Source of the DNA: Microbacterium terregens
GTDB taxonomy: Bacteria; Actinomycetota; Actinomycetes; Actinomycetales; Microbacteriaceae
Direction of reading: 5' to 3'
Length of the DNA stretch: 64,000 nucleotides
NCBI RefSeq assembly: GCF_039534975.1
Contig: NZ_BAAAWH010000001.1
Coordinates: forward strand, 558,001 to 622,000
Shown: one piece after another, positions 27,747 to 36,792 of the stretch
Position numbering within the stretch: position 1 is the first letter of the stretch
How the letters are laid out: each line of letters starts with the position of its first letter
Notes under the pieces: generated by a model
The model's input: only the letters and a program-made list of their open reading frames with translations
Database searches by the model: none
What the model was told of the DNA's origin: nothing
Program-made: the position numbers and the translations under genes

Positions 27747-28337
27747 GTGGCCGTCGATCGTGAGCGTGTCGCCGCGCTCGTCCGAGAGCTGCTGGCGGCG
27801 ATCGGTGAGGACCCCGAGCGCCCCGGCGTGCACCTGACCCCGCAACGGGTCGCGGACGCGTACGCGGAGTTCTTCTCCGGTGTGGGGATGGATGCCGCGG
27901 CCCCCCTCGCGCACACGATCTCCGTCGCGCGGGGCCCCGCTCCGGACACGCTGCCGTCGGGCGCGGTCATGCTCCGCGACATCCGCTTCCGATCGGTGTG
28001 CGAGCACCACCTGCTTCCGTTCCGCGGGCACGCGCACATCGCCTACCTCCCCGGCGAACAAGTGGTCGGACTCGGCGCGCTGCCCAAGGTCGTCGACATC
28101 CTGGCCTCCCGGCCTCAGGTGCAGGAACGTCTCGGTGAGCAGATCGCCGACACGATCGCGGACTCCCTCGACGCCCGCGGAGTACTCGTCGTCCTCGACG
28201 CCAGCCACGAGTGCGTCACGATGCGCGGTGACCGGCAGACCGAGGCATCCACGATCACCATCGCGGCCCGGGGCGAACTGTCCGAACCCGCTGCACGGGC
28301 GGAGTTGATCGCGCTGCTCGGAGCGCCGCGCGGATGA
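27747..28337 (+). CDS. folE: GTP cyclohydrolase I
   Basis: First step of tetrahydrofolate synthesis (GTP to dihydroneopterin triphosphate), 196 aa. The zinc and active-site region is RFRSVCEHHLLPFRGHAHIAYLP (Cys and His ligands) near residues 76-98, then the GLGALPKVVDIL helix and the SHECVTMRGDRQ segment. GTG at 27747 lies 10 bp after the ftsH stop and gives the normal family length; in-frame extension back into ftsH is not real. Overlaps folP by 4 nt. Confidence 0.96.
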   Translation: MAVDRERVAALVRELLAAIGEDPERPGVHLTPQRVADAYAEFFSGVGMDAAAPLAHTISVARGPAPDTLPSGAVMLRDIRFRSVCEHHLLPFRGHAHIAYLPGEQVVGLGALPKVVDILASRPQVQERLGEQIADTIADSLDARGVLVVLDASHECVTMRGDRQTEASTITIAARGELSEPAARAELIALLGAPRG

Positions 28338-29158
28338 GCACCCTCATCATGGGGATCGTCAACGTCACCCCGGACTCCTTCAGCGACGGCGGCCGCTTCG
28401 TAGACCCTGACGCGGCGATCGCCCACGGTCTGCTGCTGCGCTCGCAGGGAGCGCACATCCTGGACGTGGGCGGCGAATCCACACGCCCGGGATCGGAGCG
28501 GGTCTCCCCGCGCGTCGAGCAGGAGCGGGTCCTGCCGGTCGTTCGGGCGCTGGCGGACGCCGGTGCGGCGGTCAGTGTCGACACGATGAACGCTTCGACC
28601 GCTCTGGCCGCGGTCGAGGCCGGTGCCCGCATCGTGAACGACGTCTCGGGCGGGCTCGCCGACCCGGACCTCCTCGCGGCGGTCGCGTCCACGGATGCCG
28701 ACCTCGCGATCGGCCACTGGCGCGGGCCGTCCACGGACATGTATGCGCGTGCCGAGTACGAAGACGTCGTGCACGAGGTGCTCAGAGAGCTGTCCGAGCG
28801 CGTGGAGGCTGCTGCGGCCGCCGGCATCCCCCCCGCCCGGGTCATCGTCGACCCGGGGATCGGGTTCGGCAAGAAAGGCGCGCAGAACTGGGACGTGCTC
28901 AGGGCGCTGCCGCGCATCGCCGGGCTCGGACACCGCGTGCTGGTCGGGACCAGCCGCAAGCGGTTCCTGGCCGAGGTGCTCAGCGCGGATGCCGAGGACG
29001 AGGTGTCGCAGCCGCGACGCGATCTCGCGACGGCGGTCACGAGTGTTCTGTCGGCACAAGCGGAGGCGTGGGCGGTCCGCGTGCACGATGTGGCAGGGAC
29101 GCGGGATGCACTGCGGATCGCCGATGAGTGGTGGCGCCCGGCCGCACGCCGAGGGTGA
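28334..29158 (+). CDS. folP: Dihydropteroate synthase
   Basis: Condenses p-aminobenzoate with dihydropterin pyrophosphate, 274 aa; the sulfonamide target. The pterin-binding signature IMGIVNVTPDSFSDGG is at residues 5-20, LDVGGESTRPGSERV near 47, NDVSGG near 102, and the phosphate-binding VGTSRKRFL near 217. ATG overlaps the folE stop (ATGA). Second gene of the folate operon. Confidence 0.97.
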   Translation: MSTLIMGIVNVTPDSFSDGGRFVDPDAAIAHGLLLRSQGAHILDVGGESTRPGSERVSPRVEQERVLPVVRALADAGAAVSVDTMNASTALAAVEAGARIVNDVSGGLADPDLLAAVASTDADLAIGHWRGPSTDMYARAEYEDVVHEVLRELSERVEAAAAAGIPPARVIVDPGIGFGKKGAQNWDVLRALPRIAGLGHRVLVGTSRKRFLAEVLSADAEDEVSQPRRDLATAVTSVLSAQAEAWAVRVHDVAGTRDALRIADEWWRPAARRG

Positions 29159-29168
29159 GGGAGAGTCG

Positions 29169-29549
29169 ATGGACTTCACGGACGAGATCACGCTGACCGG
29201 CCTGCGGGTGTTCGGTCGGCATGGCGTGTTCGAGAGCGAGCGCCGCGACGGTCAGTACTTCATCATCGACGCGACGCTCTACGTCAGCACCGCGGCGGCC
29301 GCGGTCAGCGATGACGTCGCCGATACCGTGCATTACGGCGAGGCGGCCGAACGGATCGCCGCCATCGTCGGCGGCGAACCGGTGAACCTGCTCGAGGCGC
29401 TCGCCCAGCGCATCGCGGACGCGCTGCTCGAGTACGACGGCGTGCGGATGGTCGCGGTGACGGTGCACAAGCCCGCTGCGCCGATCGAACTGCAGTTCGC
29501 GGACGTGTCCGTGACGATCCGCCGGACCGGACGGGACGCCCGCTCGTGA
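29169..29549 (+). CDS. folB: Dihydroneopterin aldolase
   Basis: Cleaves dihydroneopterin to 6-hydroxymethyl-dihydropterin, 126 aa. Typical features are LTGLRVFGRHGVFESERRDG (10-29), VHYGEAAERIAAIV near 56, and the active-site Lys in VTVHKPAAPI near 103. ATG at 29169 follows GAGGGAGAGTC, a usable ribosome binding site. The stop overlaps folK's GTG. Confidence 0.95.
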   Translation: MDFTDEITLTGLRVFGRHGVFESERRDGQYFIIDATLYVSTAAAAVSDDVADTVHYGEAAERIAAIVGGEPVNLLEALAQRIADALLEYDGVRMVAVTVHKPAAPIELQFADVSVTIRRTGRDARS

Positions 29550-30079
29550 ACCGCCGGCTTGCCGAGGGCATCGACGTCGACGCGCCCCGGACGGATCCGA
29601 CGCCCGTACGGGCGGTCGTCGCCCTCGGGGCCAACCTCGGCGACCGCGCAGCGACGCTGGATGCTGCGATCGCCGAGCTGCGCCGCCTGCCACTGGTCGA
29701 CGACGTGCGCGCGTCCGCGCCGGTCGAGTCGGTGGCGGTCAAGCCCGAGGGCCCGGATGCCGCGGCGCCGGCATACCTGAACGCCGTCGCCCTGGTGACG
29801 ACCCGCCTTGCTCCGTCCCTGCTGCTCGCCTTTCTGCAGGCGATCGAGGCCCGCCACGGGCGGGAGCGACGCGAGCGGTGGGGGGATCGGACGCTGGATC
29901 TGGACCTGATCTCCTACGGCAGCGTGACCAGCGACGACGCCGTGCTGACCCTGCCGCACCCCCGGGCCGCCGAGCGTGACTTCGTGCTCGTGCCGTGGCT
30001 GAGCATCGATCCGGACGCGGAGCTGCCGGGTCGGGGCAGGGTCGAGGTCCTCCTCGAACGCCTGCGGAGCGGCTCGTGA
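29546..30079 (+). CDS. folK: 6-hydroxymethyl-7,8-dihydropterin pyrophosphokinase
   Basis: HPPK, transfers pyrophosphate from ATP to hydroxymethyl-dihydropterin, 177 aa. Visible motifs are VVALGANLGDRAATLDAAI near 28-46, the catalytic RxxRxGDRTLDLDLI segment (RRERWGDRTLDLDLISYG) near 110-127, and LPHPRAAERDFVLVPW. GTG at 29546 overlaps the folB stop (GTGA). It has a short N-terminal extension before the fold. Confidence 0.95.
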   Translation: MNRRLAEGIDVDAPRTDPTPVRAVVALGANLGDRAATLDAAIAELRRLPLVDDVRASAPVESVAVKPEGPDAAAPAYLNAVALVTTRLAPSLLLAFLQAIEARHGRERRERWGDRTLDLDLISYGSVTSDDAVLTLPHPRAAERDFVLVPWLSIDPDAELPGRGRVEVLLERLRSGS

Positions 30080-30558
30080 GGCGAACCGGCGCCGGCATCC
30101 TGCTGATCGCGGCGGCCATCGGGATCGCACTGGGATTCCTGCTCGACCAGGGGCTCACCGCCGCGGGGCGGGCCACCTTCATCCCCTCTGTCACGCTGCC
30201 GATCTTCCTCGTCTTGCTCGGCGGGGTCGTCGTCGCGCTCGCGCTGCCCATCCGTCGCGCTACACGTGGGGCGCACGGGCAGCCGGTCAATCCCTTCTGG
30301 GCGCTGCGCATCGCAATGCTCGCGAAGGCGTCGAGCATCGTCGGTGCCGCCGTCGGAGGCCTTGCCGGGGGTCTGGCGCTGTTCCTGCTGACCCGCCCGG
30401 TTTCTCCCTCGGTAGGCTCGTTGGGCGCCATCATCGCAACCGCGGTGTGCGGTGCGCTGCTGGTGGCCGCAGGGCTGTATGCCGAGCACCTCTGCACGAT
30501 CCGGAAGGACGACGATGACGAACATCCCGGAGGCGACGACCCCGGACTCGCCACGTGA
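30076..30558 (+). CDS. DUF3180 family membrane protein
   Basis: 160-aa membrane protein with four hydrophobic segments (~6-27, 37-58, 84-107, 112-135) and an acidic C-terminus rich in Asp. This matches DUF3180, an actinobacterial family nearly always found after folK; the function is unknown. GTG at 30076 overlaps the folK stop by 4 nt. The last ~44 nt overlap the start of the next gene. Confidence 0.82.
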   Translation: MRRTGAGILLIAAAIGIALGFLLDQGLTAAGRATFIPSVTLPIFLVLLGGVVVALALPIRRATRGAHGQPVNPFWALRIAMLAKASSIVGAAVGGLAGGLALFLLTRPVSPSVGSLGAIIATAVCGALLVAAGLYAEHLCTIRKDDDDEHPGGDDPGLAT

Positions 30559-31228
30559 CGAGCCAGCCCCCGCAGATCCCGGCAACCCGGTTCCCCCCGA
30601 AGGCCCTGGCTCGCTGACCCACGCCCCCGACGTGGTCCCCCCGCACGCCCCCGAAGCGGTCACCCCGACGGAGACCCCGGTCCCGCTCGACGCGCTGGAT
30701 GTGCTGGACGCGGACACGTACTCGTCGATCCGCGAACCTCGCGCGGCCGCGCGTCTTCCGCTCGGCGACGGCACCTGGCATCAGCTGGCCCGTCAGTACG
30801 TCTGGGTGCAGCTCATCTCGACGGGCGTGCTCGTTCTGATCGTCCTGACCGCCGTGCTCCTGCTCACACTGCTGTGGCACCAGTGGTGGGCATGGATCCC
30901 GGGCGGCATCTTCCTGATCATCCTGATCTGGACGATCGCGATCACACCCCGTCAGGCGCGTGCGTACGGATATCAGCTGCGTCATGACGACCTCGTGTTC
31001 CGCCGCGGCATCCTGTGGCAGCGTGTGGTCGCGGTGCCCTACGGGCGGATGCAGCTCGTGGACATCACGCACGGCCCGCTCGATCGGGGCTTCGGCATCG
31101 CTCAGCTGAAGCTGGTCACCGCGGCGGCATCCACCGGGGTCGTCATCCCCGGGCTGAAGCAGGAGGCGGCGGAGCGGCTGCGCGACACCCTCGTCGATGT
31201 GGCTGAGACGCGCCGGACGGGTCTGTAG
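30515..31228 (+). CDS. PH-domain (YdbS-like) membrane protein
   Basis: 237-aa protein with a Pro/Thr-rich N-terminus (~1-75), two adjacent hydrophobic segments (~97-140) and one bacterial PH (bPH2, formerly DUF304) domain containing AYGYQLRHDDLVFRRGILW and VPYGRMQLVDITHGPLDRGFG. It is the YdbS partner of the YdbT-like protein that follows. ATG at 30515 overlaps the DUF3180 gene by 44 nt and is preceded by AAGGACGACG, a plausible ribosome binding site. The pair's function is not established; membrane organisation is suspected. Confidence 0.8.
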   Translation: MTNIPEATTPDSPRDEPAPADPGNPVPPEGPGSLTHAPDVVPPHAPEAVTPTETPVPLDALDVLDADTYSSIREPRAAARLPLGDGTWHQLARQYVWVQLISTGVLVLIVLTAVLLLTLLWHQWWAWIPGGIFLIILIWTIAITPRQARAYGYQLRHDDLVFRRGILWQRVVAVPYGRMQLVDITHGPLDRGFGIAQLKLVTAAASTGVVIPGLKQEAAERLRDTLVDVAETRRTGL

Positions 31229-32863
31229 GTGCACACCACGCCCCCGCTTCCGCCGAGCGGTCCTGCATCGGGTCCGCCCGCGGCCGCGCCTTCCCTGACC
31301 GACGGCGAGTGGCACCGCCTGCATCCGCTGACCCCCCTGTTCCGCGGCGGGCTGTTCCTGGTCGTCATCGCCGGCATCGTGATCGCCAACCTGCGCGACC
31401 GGCTCGTCTTCATCTTTCTGCCCTGGCTCGACGACGACATCGACGTCGAGGTCGACGAGTGGCAGAGCGGCGATCCGATCGATTACATCCTCGCCAACAA
31501 CCTCGTGCTGGTCGCGGGGCTCGCGCTGCTGGCCATCCTGCTGGTGCTCATCGCCCTGTTCTACCTGTCCTGGCGCTTCCACACGTTCCGCATCACCGGG
31601 GACGACGTCGAAGTGCGCAGCGGCGTGCTGTTCCGGACGCATCGGCGCGCGCCCCTGGACCGCGTCCAGGGAGTCAACCTCACGCGCCCGATGTTCGCGC
31701 GGCTGGTGGGCATGGCCAAGCTCGAAGTCGTCGGCGCCGGACTGGACTCGAACGTCAAACTCGAATACCTGTCCACTCCGAACGCGGAGGCGGTGCGGGC
31801 CGACATCCTCCGACTCGCGTCCGGCCGGCGTCTGGCGGAGGCACGCGTCGCGGGTGTCGCACCGAGCGTGTCCCGGGTGGCCAACGCGGCATCCGTGGTC
31901 AGCGCGGGCATCAACGGCCTCATCACAGGCGCCGAAGAGCCCGTCAGCGAACCCGAATCGGTGGTGCACATCCCCGTCGGGCGGCTCATCGCGTCGCGTC
32001 TGCTCAGCACCTCCACCCTCTGGCTGCTCGCGATCATCGTCGCGATCATCGTCGGTTCCATCGCGGGCACCCCGTGGGTGCTGTTCAGCCTCGTGCCCGC
32101 GCTCATCGGCTTCGGTGCGTACTGGGTGCGCACCATCACGCGATCGCTGCGCTACTCGATCGCCCCGACGCCCAGCGGCGTGCGCATCACCTTCGGTCTG
32201 TTCACGACCATCACCGAGATCCTCCCTCCCGGGCGCGTGCACGCCGTCGAAGTCGACCAGTCGATCCTGTGGCGGCCGTTCGGCTGGTGGTCCATCACGG
32301 TCAACCGTCTGTCCGGGCGGGGGATCGCCGACGCCAACGCGGACCAGTTCACGACGGTGCTGCCGGTCGGCACCCGCGAAGACGTCGAGCGTGTGATGCG
32401 TCTGCTGCTGCCCAACCTGCCCGAGAGCGAGTGGCCGTTGGTGTTCGAGCACGGCGTCCTCGGCCCGAAGCCGGACGATCCGTACACGAACACGCCGCGG
32501 CGCGCGCGCCTGCTGCGTCCGCTCTCCTGGAAGCGCAATGGCTTCCTCCTCCTCCCGCAGGCGCTGCTGCTCCGGCGCGGCATGATCTGGCGCAAACTCG
32601 CCGTCTTCCCCCTCGCCCGACTGCAGAGCATCGGCATCGAGCAGGGCCCGATCGATCGCGCCCTTTCCGTGGCCGGCATCCGTGCCCACACGATTTCGGG
32701 ACGCGTGTACGGCCGATTGGGGATCCTCGATCGGGATGCCGCGCTCGCGCTCTTCGAGGATGCCGAAGCCGCGGCGCTCACGGCGGCCGCGAGCGATCAC
32801 AGCCACCGCTGGGCGGGCGACCCGTCCGTCCCCGAGCCCGTCGACGAACGGCGAGCACGGTGA
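31229..32863 (+). CDS. PH-domain (YdbT-like) membrane protein
   Basis: 544 aa with three bacterial PH (bPH2) domains separated by hydrophobic pairs. Repeated motifs are FRITGDDVEVRSGVLFRTHRR with PLDRVQGVNL, YSIAPTPSGVRITFGL with PPGRVHAVEV, and LLRRGMIWRKLAVFPLARLQSIGIEQGPIDRAL. The N-terminus is Pro/Ser-rich. GTG at 31229 starts immediately after the YdbS-like stop codon. The two genes form a coupled pair as in other Gram-positive genomes. Confidence 0.82.
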   Translation: MHTTPPLPPSGPASGPPAAAPSLTDGEWHRLHPLTPLFRGGLFLVVIAGIVIANLRDRLVFIFLPWLDDDIDVEVDEWQSGDPIDYILANNLVLVAGLALLAILLVLIALFYLSWRFHTFRITGDDVEVRSGVLFRTHRRAPLDRVQGVNLTRPMFARLVGMAKLEVVGAGLDSNVKLEYLSTPNAEAVRADILRLASGRRLAEARVAGVAPSVSRVANAASVVSAGINGLITGAEEPVSEPESVVHIPVGRLIASRLLSTSTLWLLAIIVAIIVGSIAGTPWVLFSLVPALIGFGAYWVRTITRSLRYSIAPTPSGVRITFGLFTTITEILPPGRVHAVEVDQSILWRPFGWWSITVNRLSGRGIADANADQFTTVLPVGTREDVERVMRLLLPNLPESEWPLVFEHGVLGPKPDDPYTNTPRRARLLRPLSWKRNGFLLLPQALLLRRGMIWRKLAVFPLARLQSIGIEQGPIDRALSVAGIRAHTISGRVYGRLGILDRDAALALFEDAEAAALTAAASDHSHRWAGDPSVPEPVDERRAR

Positions 32864-33573
32864 GGCGGGACGGGCGGCTCGGCGTCGGAATCATCGGCGC
32901 GGGCCGCGTCGGTCCCGTCCTGGGGGCCGCCCTCGGCGGAGCGGGGCATGCGGTGGTCGGAATCACCCGCGGCTCGGACGAAGAGCGCGTCGAGGCGATC
33001 CTGCCCGGCGTGCCCTTCCTCGATGCCCTCGAGGTCGTTCGGCGCAGCGAACTCGTCATCATCGCTGTACCGCACGACGAGCTGCCCGGACTGGTCGCCG
33101 GACTGGCCGAGCTGGGCGCGTGGCAGCCGGGCCAGCTCGTCCTGCACACCGACCCCGCCTACGGCATCGGCGCGCTCGGCCCCGCCGCGGCGATGGGGGC
33201 GATCCCGCTGGCCGTCCACCCGGCCGTGGCGTTCACGGGGACGTCGATGGATCTGCGTCAGCTCTCGCAGGCCTATGCCGCCGTCACCGCCCCCGGACCC
33301 GTGCTGCCGATCGCCCAGGCCCTCGCCGTCGAGCTCGGCTGCGAGCCGGTCGTCGTCGCCGAAGAGTCTCGTGCCGCGTACGCGGAGGCGCTCGAGACCG
33401 CCACCGAGTTCTCCCAGTCCATCGTCCGCCAGTCCACGCGGCTGCTCGCGGAAGCGGGTGTGCCCGACCCCGGCCGGTACCTGTCCGCGCTCGTGCACTC
33501 CACGGTCGATCAGGCGCTGTCCGCAGCGGGCTCCGCGGCCACCGACGATCCGACGGCGCCGATCGACGGATGA
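32860..33573 (+). CDS. Rossmann-fold DUF2520-type reductase-like protein
   Basis: 237-aa protein with an N-terminal NAD(P)-binding fold (VGIIGAGRVGPVLGAALGGAG, residues 8-28) and a C-terminal helical DUF2520 region (SRAAYAEALETATEFSQSIV, SALVHSTVDQAL). It resembles ketopantoate reductase/F420-dependent NADP reductases and in actinobacteria usually sits just before panC. GTG at 32860 overlaps the previous stop (GTGA). Here no panC follows; lysS is next. The substrate is unknown. Confidence 0.8.
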   Translation: MRRDGRLGVGIIGAGRVGPVLGAALGGAGHAVVGITRGSDEERVEAILPGVPFLDALEVVRRSELVIIAVPHDELPGLVAGLAELGAWQPGQLVLHTDPAYGIGALGPAAAMGAIPLAVHPAVAFTGTSMDLRQLSQAYAAVTAPGPVLPIAQALAVELGCEPVVVAEESRAAYAEALETATEFSQSIVRQSTRLLAEAGVPDPGRYLSALVHSTVDQALSAAGSAATDDPTAPIDG

Positions 33574-33660
33574 GCGCAGGCGGCCCCGTCGCTGCCTCCG
33601 CCGCCAGGTCTCTTCGCGCCCGCGGATAGACTGGCCCCGACTTCCGAGGAGCCCGAAACG

Positions 33661-35208
33661 ATGAGCACTACGCCTGCGCCCGACGACGCGACCGAGCCGA
33701 CCGACGAGGGTGTGGACCCCGCTGAGCTTGCCGAAGCGTTCGAGCAGAAGGCCGTGCGACTGGCCAAGCGCGAGCGCCTGATCGCCGAACGACCGGATGC
33801 CGCGGGCGGGGCCTACCCGGTCACCCTGCCGATCACCGACACCATCCCGGCGCTTCGTGCCCGGTTCGGCGAGCTCGAGGCGGGTGCCGAGACCGGCGTG
33901 ATCGCCGCGGTCGCCGGCCGCGTCGTCTTCAGCCGCAACACCGGCAAACTGTGCTTTGCGACCCTGCAGGCCGGAGACGGCAGCCGCATCCAGGCGATGG
34001 TCTCGCTCGCCGGTGTGGGCGAGGAATCGCTGCAGCGGTGGAAGGAGCTCGTCGACCTCGGTGACCACGTCTTCGTGCGCGGCGAGGTCATCTCCAGCCG
34101 TCGCGGAGAGCTGTCGATCATGGCGTCGGATTGGCAGATCGCGGCCAAGGCGATTCTGCCGCTGCCCAACATGTACGGCGAACTGTCGGAGGAGAGCCGC
34201 GTCCGCAGCCGCTTCCTCGACCTGATCGTGCGCGATCAGGCTCGCGAGACGGTGCGGGCACGCGCGAAGGTCAACGCCTCTCTGCGCCAGACGTTCACGG
34301 ATCGCGGGTACATCGAAGTCGAGACGCCGATGCTGCAGGTGCAGCACGGCGGGGCGTCCGCCCGGCCGTTCGTGACGCGCTCGAACGCGTTCGACACCGA
34401 GCTGTACCTGCGCATCGCCCCCGAACTGTTCCTCAAGCGCGCCGTCGTCGGCGGGCTGGACCGGGTGTTCGAGATCAACCGGAACTTCCGCAACGAGGGT
34501 GCCGACTCAACGCACAGCCCCGAGTTCGCGATGCTCGAGTCCTACGAGGCCTACTCCGACTATCACGGCATCGCCGACCTGACGCAGGACCTCGTCCAGA
34601 ATGCGGCAATGGCGGTGACCGGCTCTACGACGGTGACCTGGGCGGACGGGACCGAGTACGACCTCGGCGGCCAGTGGGACCGCATCTCGATGTACGACTC
34701 GCTGTCCGCGGCATCCGGCGTCACGATCACGCCGCAGACCTCGCTGGAGGACCTGCGGGCGCTCGTCGCGCGGGAGGGTATCCAGGAGCCGCCGCTCGCC
34801 ACGCCGGGCAAGCTCGTCGAGGAGCTGTGGGAGCACTTCGTCAAGCCCGGCCTCGTGCGCCCCACATTCGTTCTGGACTTCCCGCTGGACACCAGCCCGC
34901 TCGTCCGAGAGCACCGCTCGATTCCGGGCGTCGTCGAGAAGTGGGACCTGTATATCCGCGGCTTCGAGTTGGCGACCGGGTATTCCGAGCTCGTCGATCC
35001 CGTCATCCAGCGGGAACGTTTCACCGAGCAGGCCAAGCTGGCGGCGCGGGGCGACACCGAAGCCATGCGCGTCGACGAAGAGTTCCTGCGTGCGCTCGAG
35101 CACGGGATGCCGCCCTCGGGGGGACTCGGGATGGGCATCGACCGCCTGCTGATGGCGATCACAGGTCTGGGCATTCGCGAGACGATCCTCTTCCCGCTGG
35201 TGAAGTAG
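33661..35208 (+). CDS. lysS: Lysyl-tRNA synthetase, class II
   Basis: Charges tRNA-Lys, 515 aa. An N-terminal OB-fold (~75-170, GRVVFSRNTGKLCFATLQAGDG) is followed by the class II catalytic core: motif 1 around SRFLDLIVRDQ, motif 2 FEINRNFRNEGADSTHSPEF, and motif 3 GLGMGIDRLLMAI at the C-terminus. ATG at 33661 has GAGGAG 9 nt upstream and a TAGACT -10 box at 33627-33632. It is convergent with the DUF4192 gene. Confidence 0.97.
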   Translation: MSTTPAPDDATEPTDEGVDPAELAEAFEQKAVRLAKRERLIAERPDAAGGAYPVTLPITDTIPALRARFGELEAGAETGVIAAVAGRVVFSRNTGKLCFATLQAGDGSRIQAMVSLAGVGEESLQRWKELVDLGDHVFVRGEVISSRRGELSIMASDWQIAAKAILPLPNMYGELSEESRVRSRFLDLIVRDQARETVRARAKVNASLRQTFTDRGYIEVETPMLQVQHGGASARPFVTRSNAFDTELYLRIAPELFLKRAVVGGLDRVFEINRNFRNEGADSTHSPEFAMLESYEAYSDYHGIADLTQDLVQNAAMAVTGSTTVTWADGTEYDLGGQWDRISMYDSLSAASGVTITPQTSLEDLRALVAREGIQEPPLATPGKLVEELWEHFVKPGLVRPTFVLDFPLDTSPLVREHRSIPGVVEKWDLYIRGFELATGYSELVDPVIQRERFTEQAKLAARGDTEAMRVDEEFLRALEHGMPPSGGLGMGIDRLLMAITGLGIRETILFPLVK

Positions 35209-35250
35209 CCGCCGAGCGCGGTGGTCGCAGCACGGGCGACGGGCGCCGCA

Positions 35251-36441
35251 TCAGCCGCGCCGGAACGCCCAGTCGGGAAGATGCCCGGCGTGGACGAAGG
35301 AACGGACGATCTCGGCCAGCCCGTGCTCCGGCTCGATCTCGCAGGCGCGCGTCGCGTAGCGGTCGGCGTGCGTGGAGCGGCCCAGAGCCCACGCCAGCCA
35401 GGCGCACGCGGCGAGGGGACCCGCCCGCTCCGCCCGGGGAGCGGCCGCCGCGATGCGTCGGGAGAGGGTGAGCGCGGCTTCGAGCCGGTCGGGATCCGGC
35501 CGCTCACCCTCCCCCCACATCTTCATCGCCAGATGGGTGGGGTACTCCTCGCCCGCCTCCCAGCGCAGCTGCGCTTCCAGCGCCTCGTCACCCGCGGCCA
35601 TGCCGCCGCACCACTGCACGAGGGCGATGTCGCGCAGCGCGGGCCGCCCGAGGCACCAGACCAGGGCCGCCGCATCGAACGGGGCGAGGGATTCGGCATC
35701 CCACCCCAACGCGTCCTCGAAGAGCGTCGGCAGGTCATCGAGCGTGCACACCGCCGCGAGCGCGCGGGGGTCCACGCGGCGCTGGCCGGCGGACTCGGCG
35801 ACGGATGCCGCGGCATCCGTCGGTTGATCCCCGGATGTCCTCGTATCCGACGGCCGCGCACCAGAATCCGGACCGCAGAGCAGCCGGACCGCGTCCTCGA
35901 GAGACGCGAGCGCTCGCGCCGTTCGCTCGCTCTCATCCAGATGGACGCGCGGCAGTTCCGCGCCCGCCGCCTGATCTCCGTCGGCGACCGCCAGGTGACC
36001 GGCGCCCGCGGGTTCGCTGCCCAGCTCGAGCAGAGGATGACCGGACGGCGGGCAGGAGGGATCGAAGACGGAACCCCAGCCGTCCGCCGCGACACACAGG
36101 GCATCGGTCACGCGGATGCCGCACGCGTCGGCGCGGCGTTCGAGCGCGGCGATCAGCTCGCGATGCGGCATCCCGTCGGCGCCGAAGACCGCATCGGTGT
36201 ATGCGATGCAGGCCACGGCATCCGCCTCCGGAAGACGGCAGACCATCCCGATCAGCGTGGCGGCGAAACGGTCGAGCTCATCGATGTCCGCCGTTTCGGG
36301 CAGGTCGAATCGCATCGCGCCGACGCTCCGCGCCCCGGTGAAAGGAACGAGGACGAGACTGCGGGTGGGGCGGTACCCGAGCATCTTGGGAACGAGGGAC
36401 AGGAATTGCGCCGCGTTCGCGGCCTTGACGGTCGTGGTCAT
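35251..36441 (-). CDS. DUF4192 domain protein
   Basis: 396-aa protein of DUF4192, an actinobacterial family of unknown function. It opens with the family start VKAANAAQFLSLVPKMLGYRPTRSLVLVPF, continues with VACIAYTDAVFGADG and ALCVAADGWGSV, and ends with WLAWALGRSTHADRYATRACEIEPEHGLAEIV, a TPR-like helical tail. The middle (~175-230) is low-complexity. ATG at 36441 is chosen as the conserved start and follows CAGGGT by 6 nt. The frame stays open for another 2.2 kb upstream, but that part is antisense to cardiolipin synthase and is not coding. Confidence 0.85.
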   Translation of the reverse strand: MTTTVKAANAAQFLSLVPKMLGYRPTRSLVLVPFTGARSVGAMRFDLPETADIDELDRFAATLIGMVCRLPEADAVACIAYTDAVFGADGMPHRELIAALERRADACGIRVTDALCVAADGWGSVFDPSCPPSGHPLLELGSEPAGAGHLAVADGDQAAGAELPRVHLDESERTARALASLEDAVRLLCGPDSGARPSDTRTSGDQPTDAAASVAESAGQRRVDPRALAAVCTLDDLPTLFEDALGWDAESLAPFDAAALVWCLGRPALRDIALVQWCGGMAAGDEALEAQLRWEAGEEYPTHLAMKMWGEGERPDPDRLEAALTLSRRIAAAAPRAERAGPLAACAWLAWALGRSTHADRYATRACEIEPEHGLAEIVRSFVHAGHLPDWAFRRG

Positions 36442-36540
36442 GAGTCGACCCTGGGCTGTCGGGGGCCTGCGAAACGGGTGGGGGCACGCACTGTGGAGGG
36501 GACGCGGATCACCCCGGGGTGGGGAGGAACCGGCGGACGG

Positions 36541-36546
36541 TATCCT
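36541..36546 (+). promoter_or_regulatory. -10 box of the 63-aa membrane protein gene
   Basis: TATCCT with a 6-nt gap (GGAGAC) to ATG at 36553. The GGAG inside the gap can also be read as a ribosome binding site, so either a leaderless or a short-leader start is possible. Confidence 0.4.
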
Positions 36547-36552
36547 GGAGAC

Positions 36553-36744
36553 ATGGATAGCTACTGGGTCGCGGTCTTCTGGTCGCTGCTGCCCACGGTC
36601 GTGGTGAGCGGGCTGTTCTTCTTCATCCTTCGCAGCATCCTGCGCAGCGACCGCACCGAGCGGCGCGTGTACGCACGGGTCGAGGCGCAGGAACGGGCCA
36701 AGCGCGGTCTGCCGCCGGCGGCGTCTGCGGCGTCCGAGCGCTGA
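36553..36744 (+). CDS. Small single-pass membrane protein
   Basis: 63-aa hypothetical protein: a hydrophobic N-terminal segment (WVAVFWSLLPTVVVSGLFFF, residues 5-24) followed by a basic helix (ILRSILRSDRTERRVYARVE) and an Ala/Ser tail. ATG at 36553 is supported both by TATCCT 6 nt upstream and by GGAG. It lies 48 bp before cardiolipin synthase in the same direction, but a separate -10 box (TACGCT near 36757) suggests cls also has its own promoter. The function is unknown. Confidence 0.7.
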   Translation: MDSYWVAVFWSLLPTVVVSGLFFFILRSILRSDRTERRVYARVEAQERAKRGLPPAASAASER

Positions 36745-36792
36745 GACGATCTCCCGTACGCTGGGGGAACGTCCGGGCGGGGAGGCCAGTTG

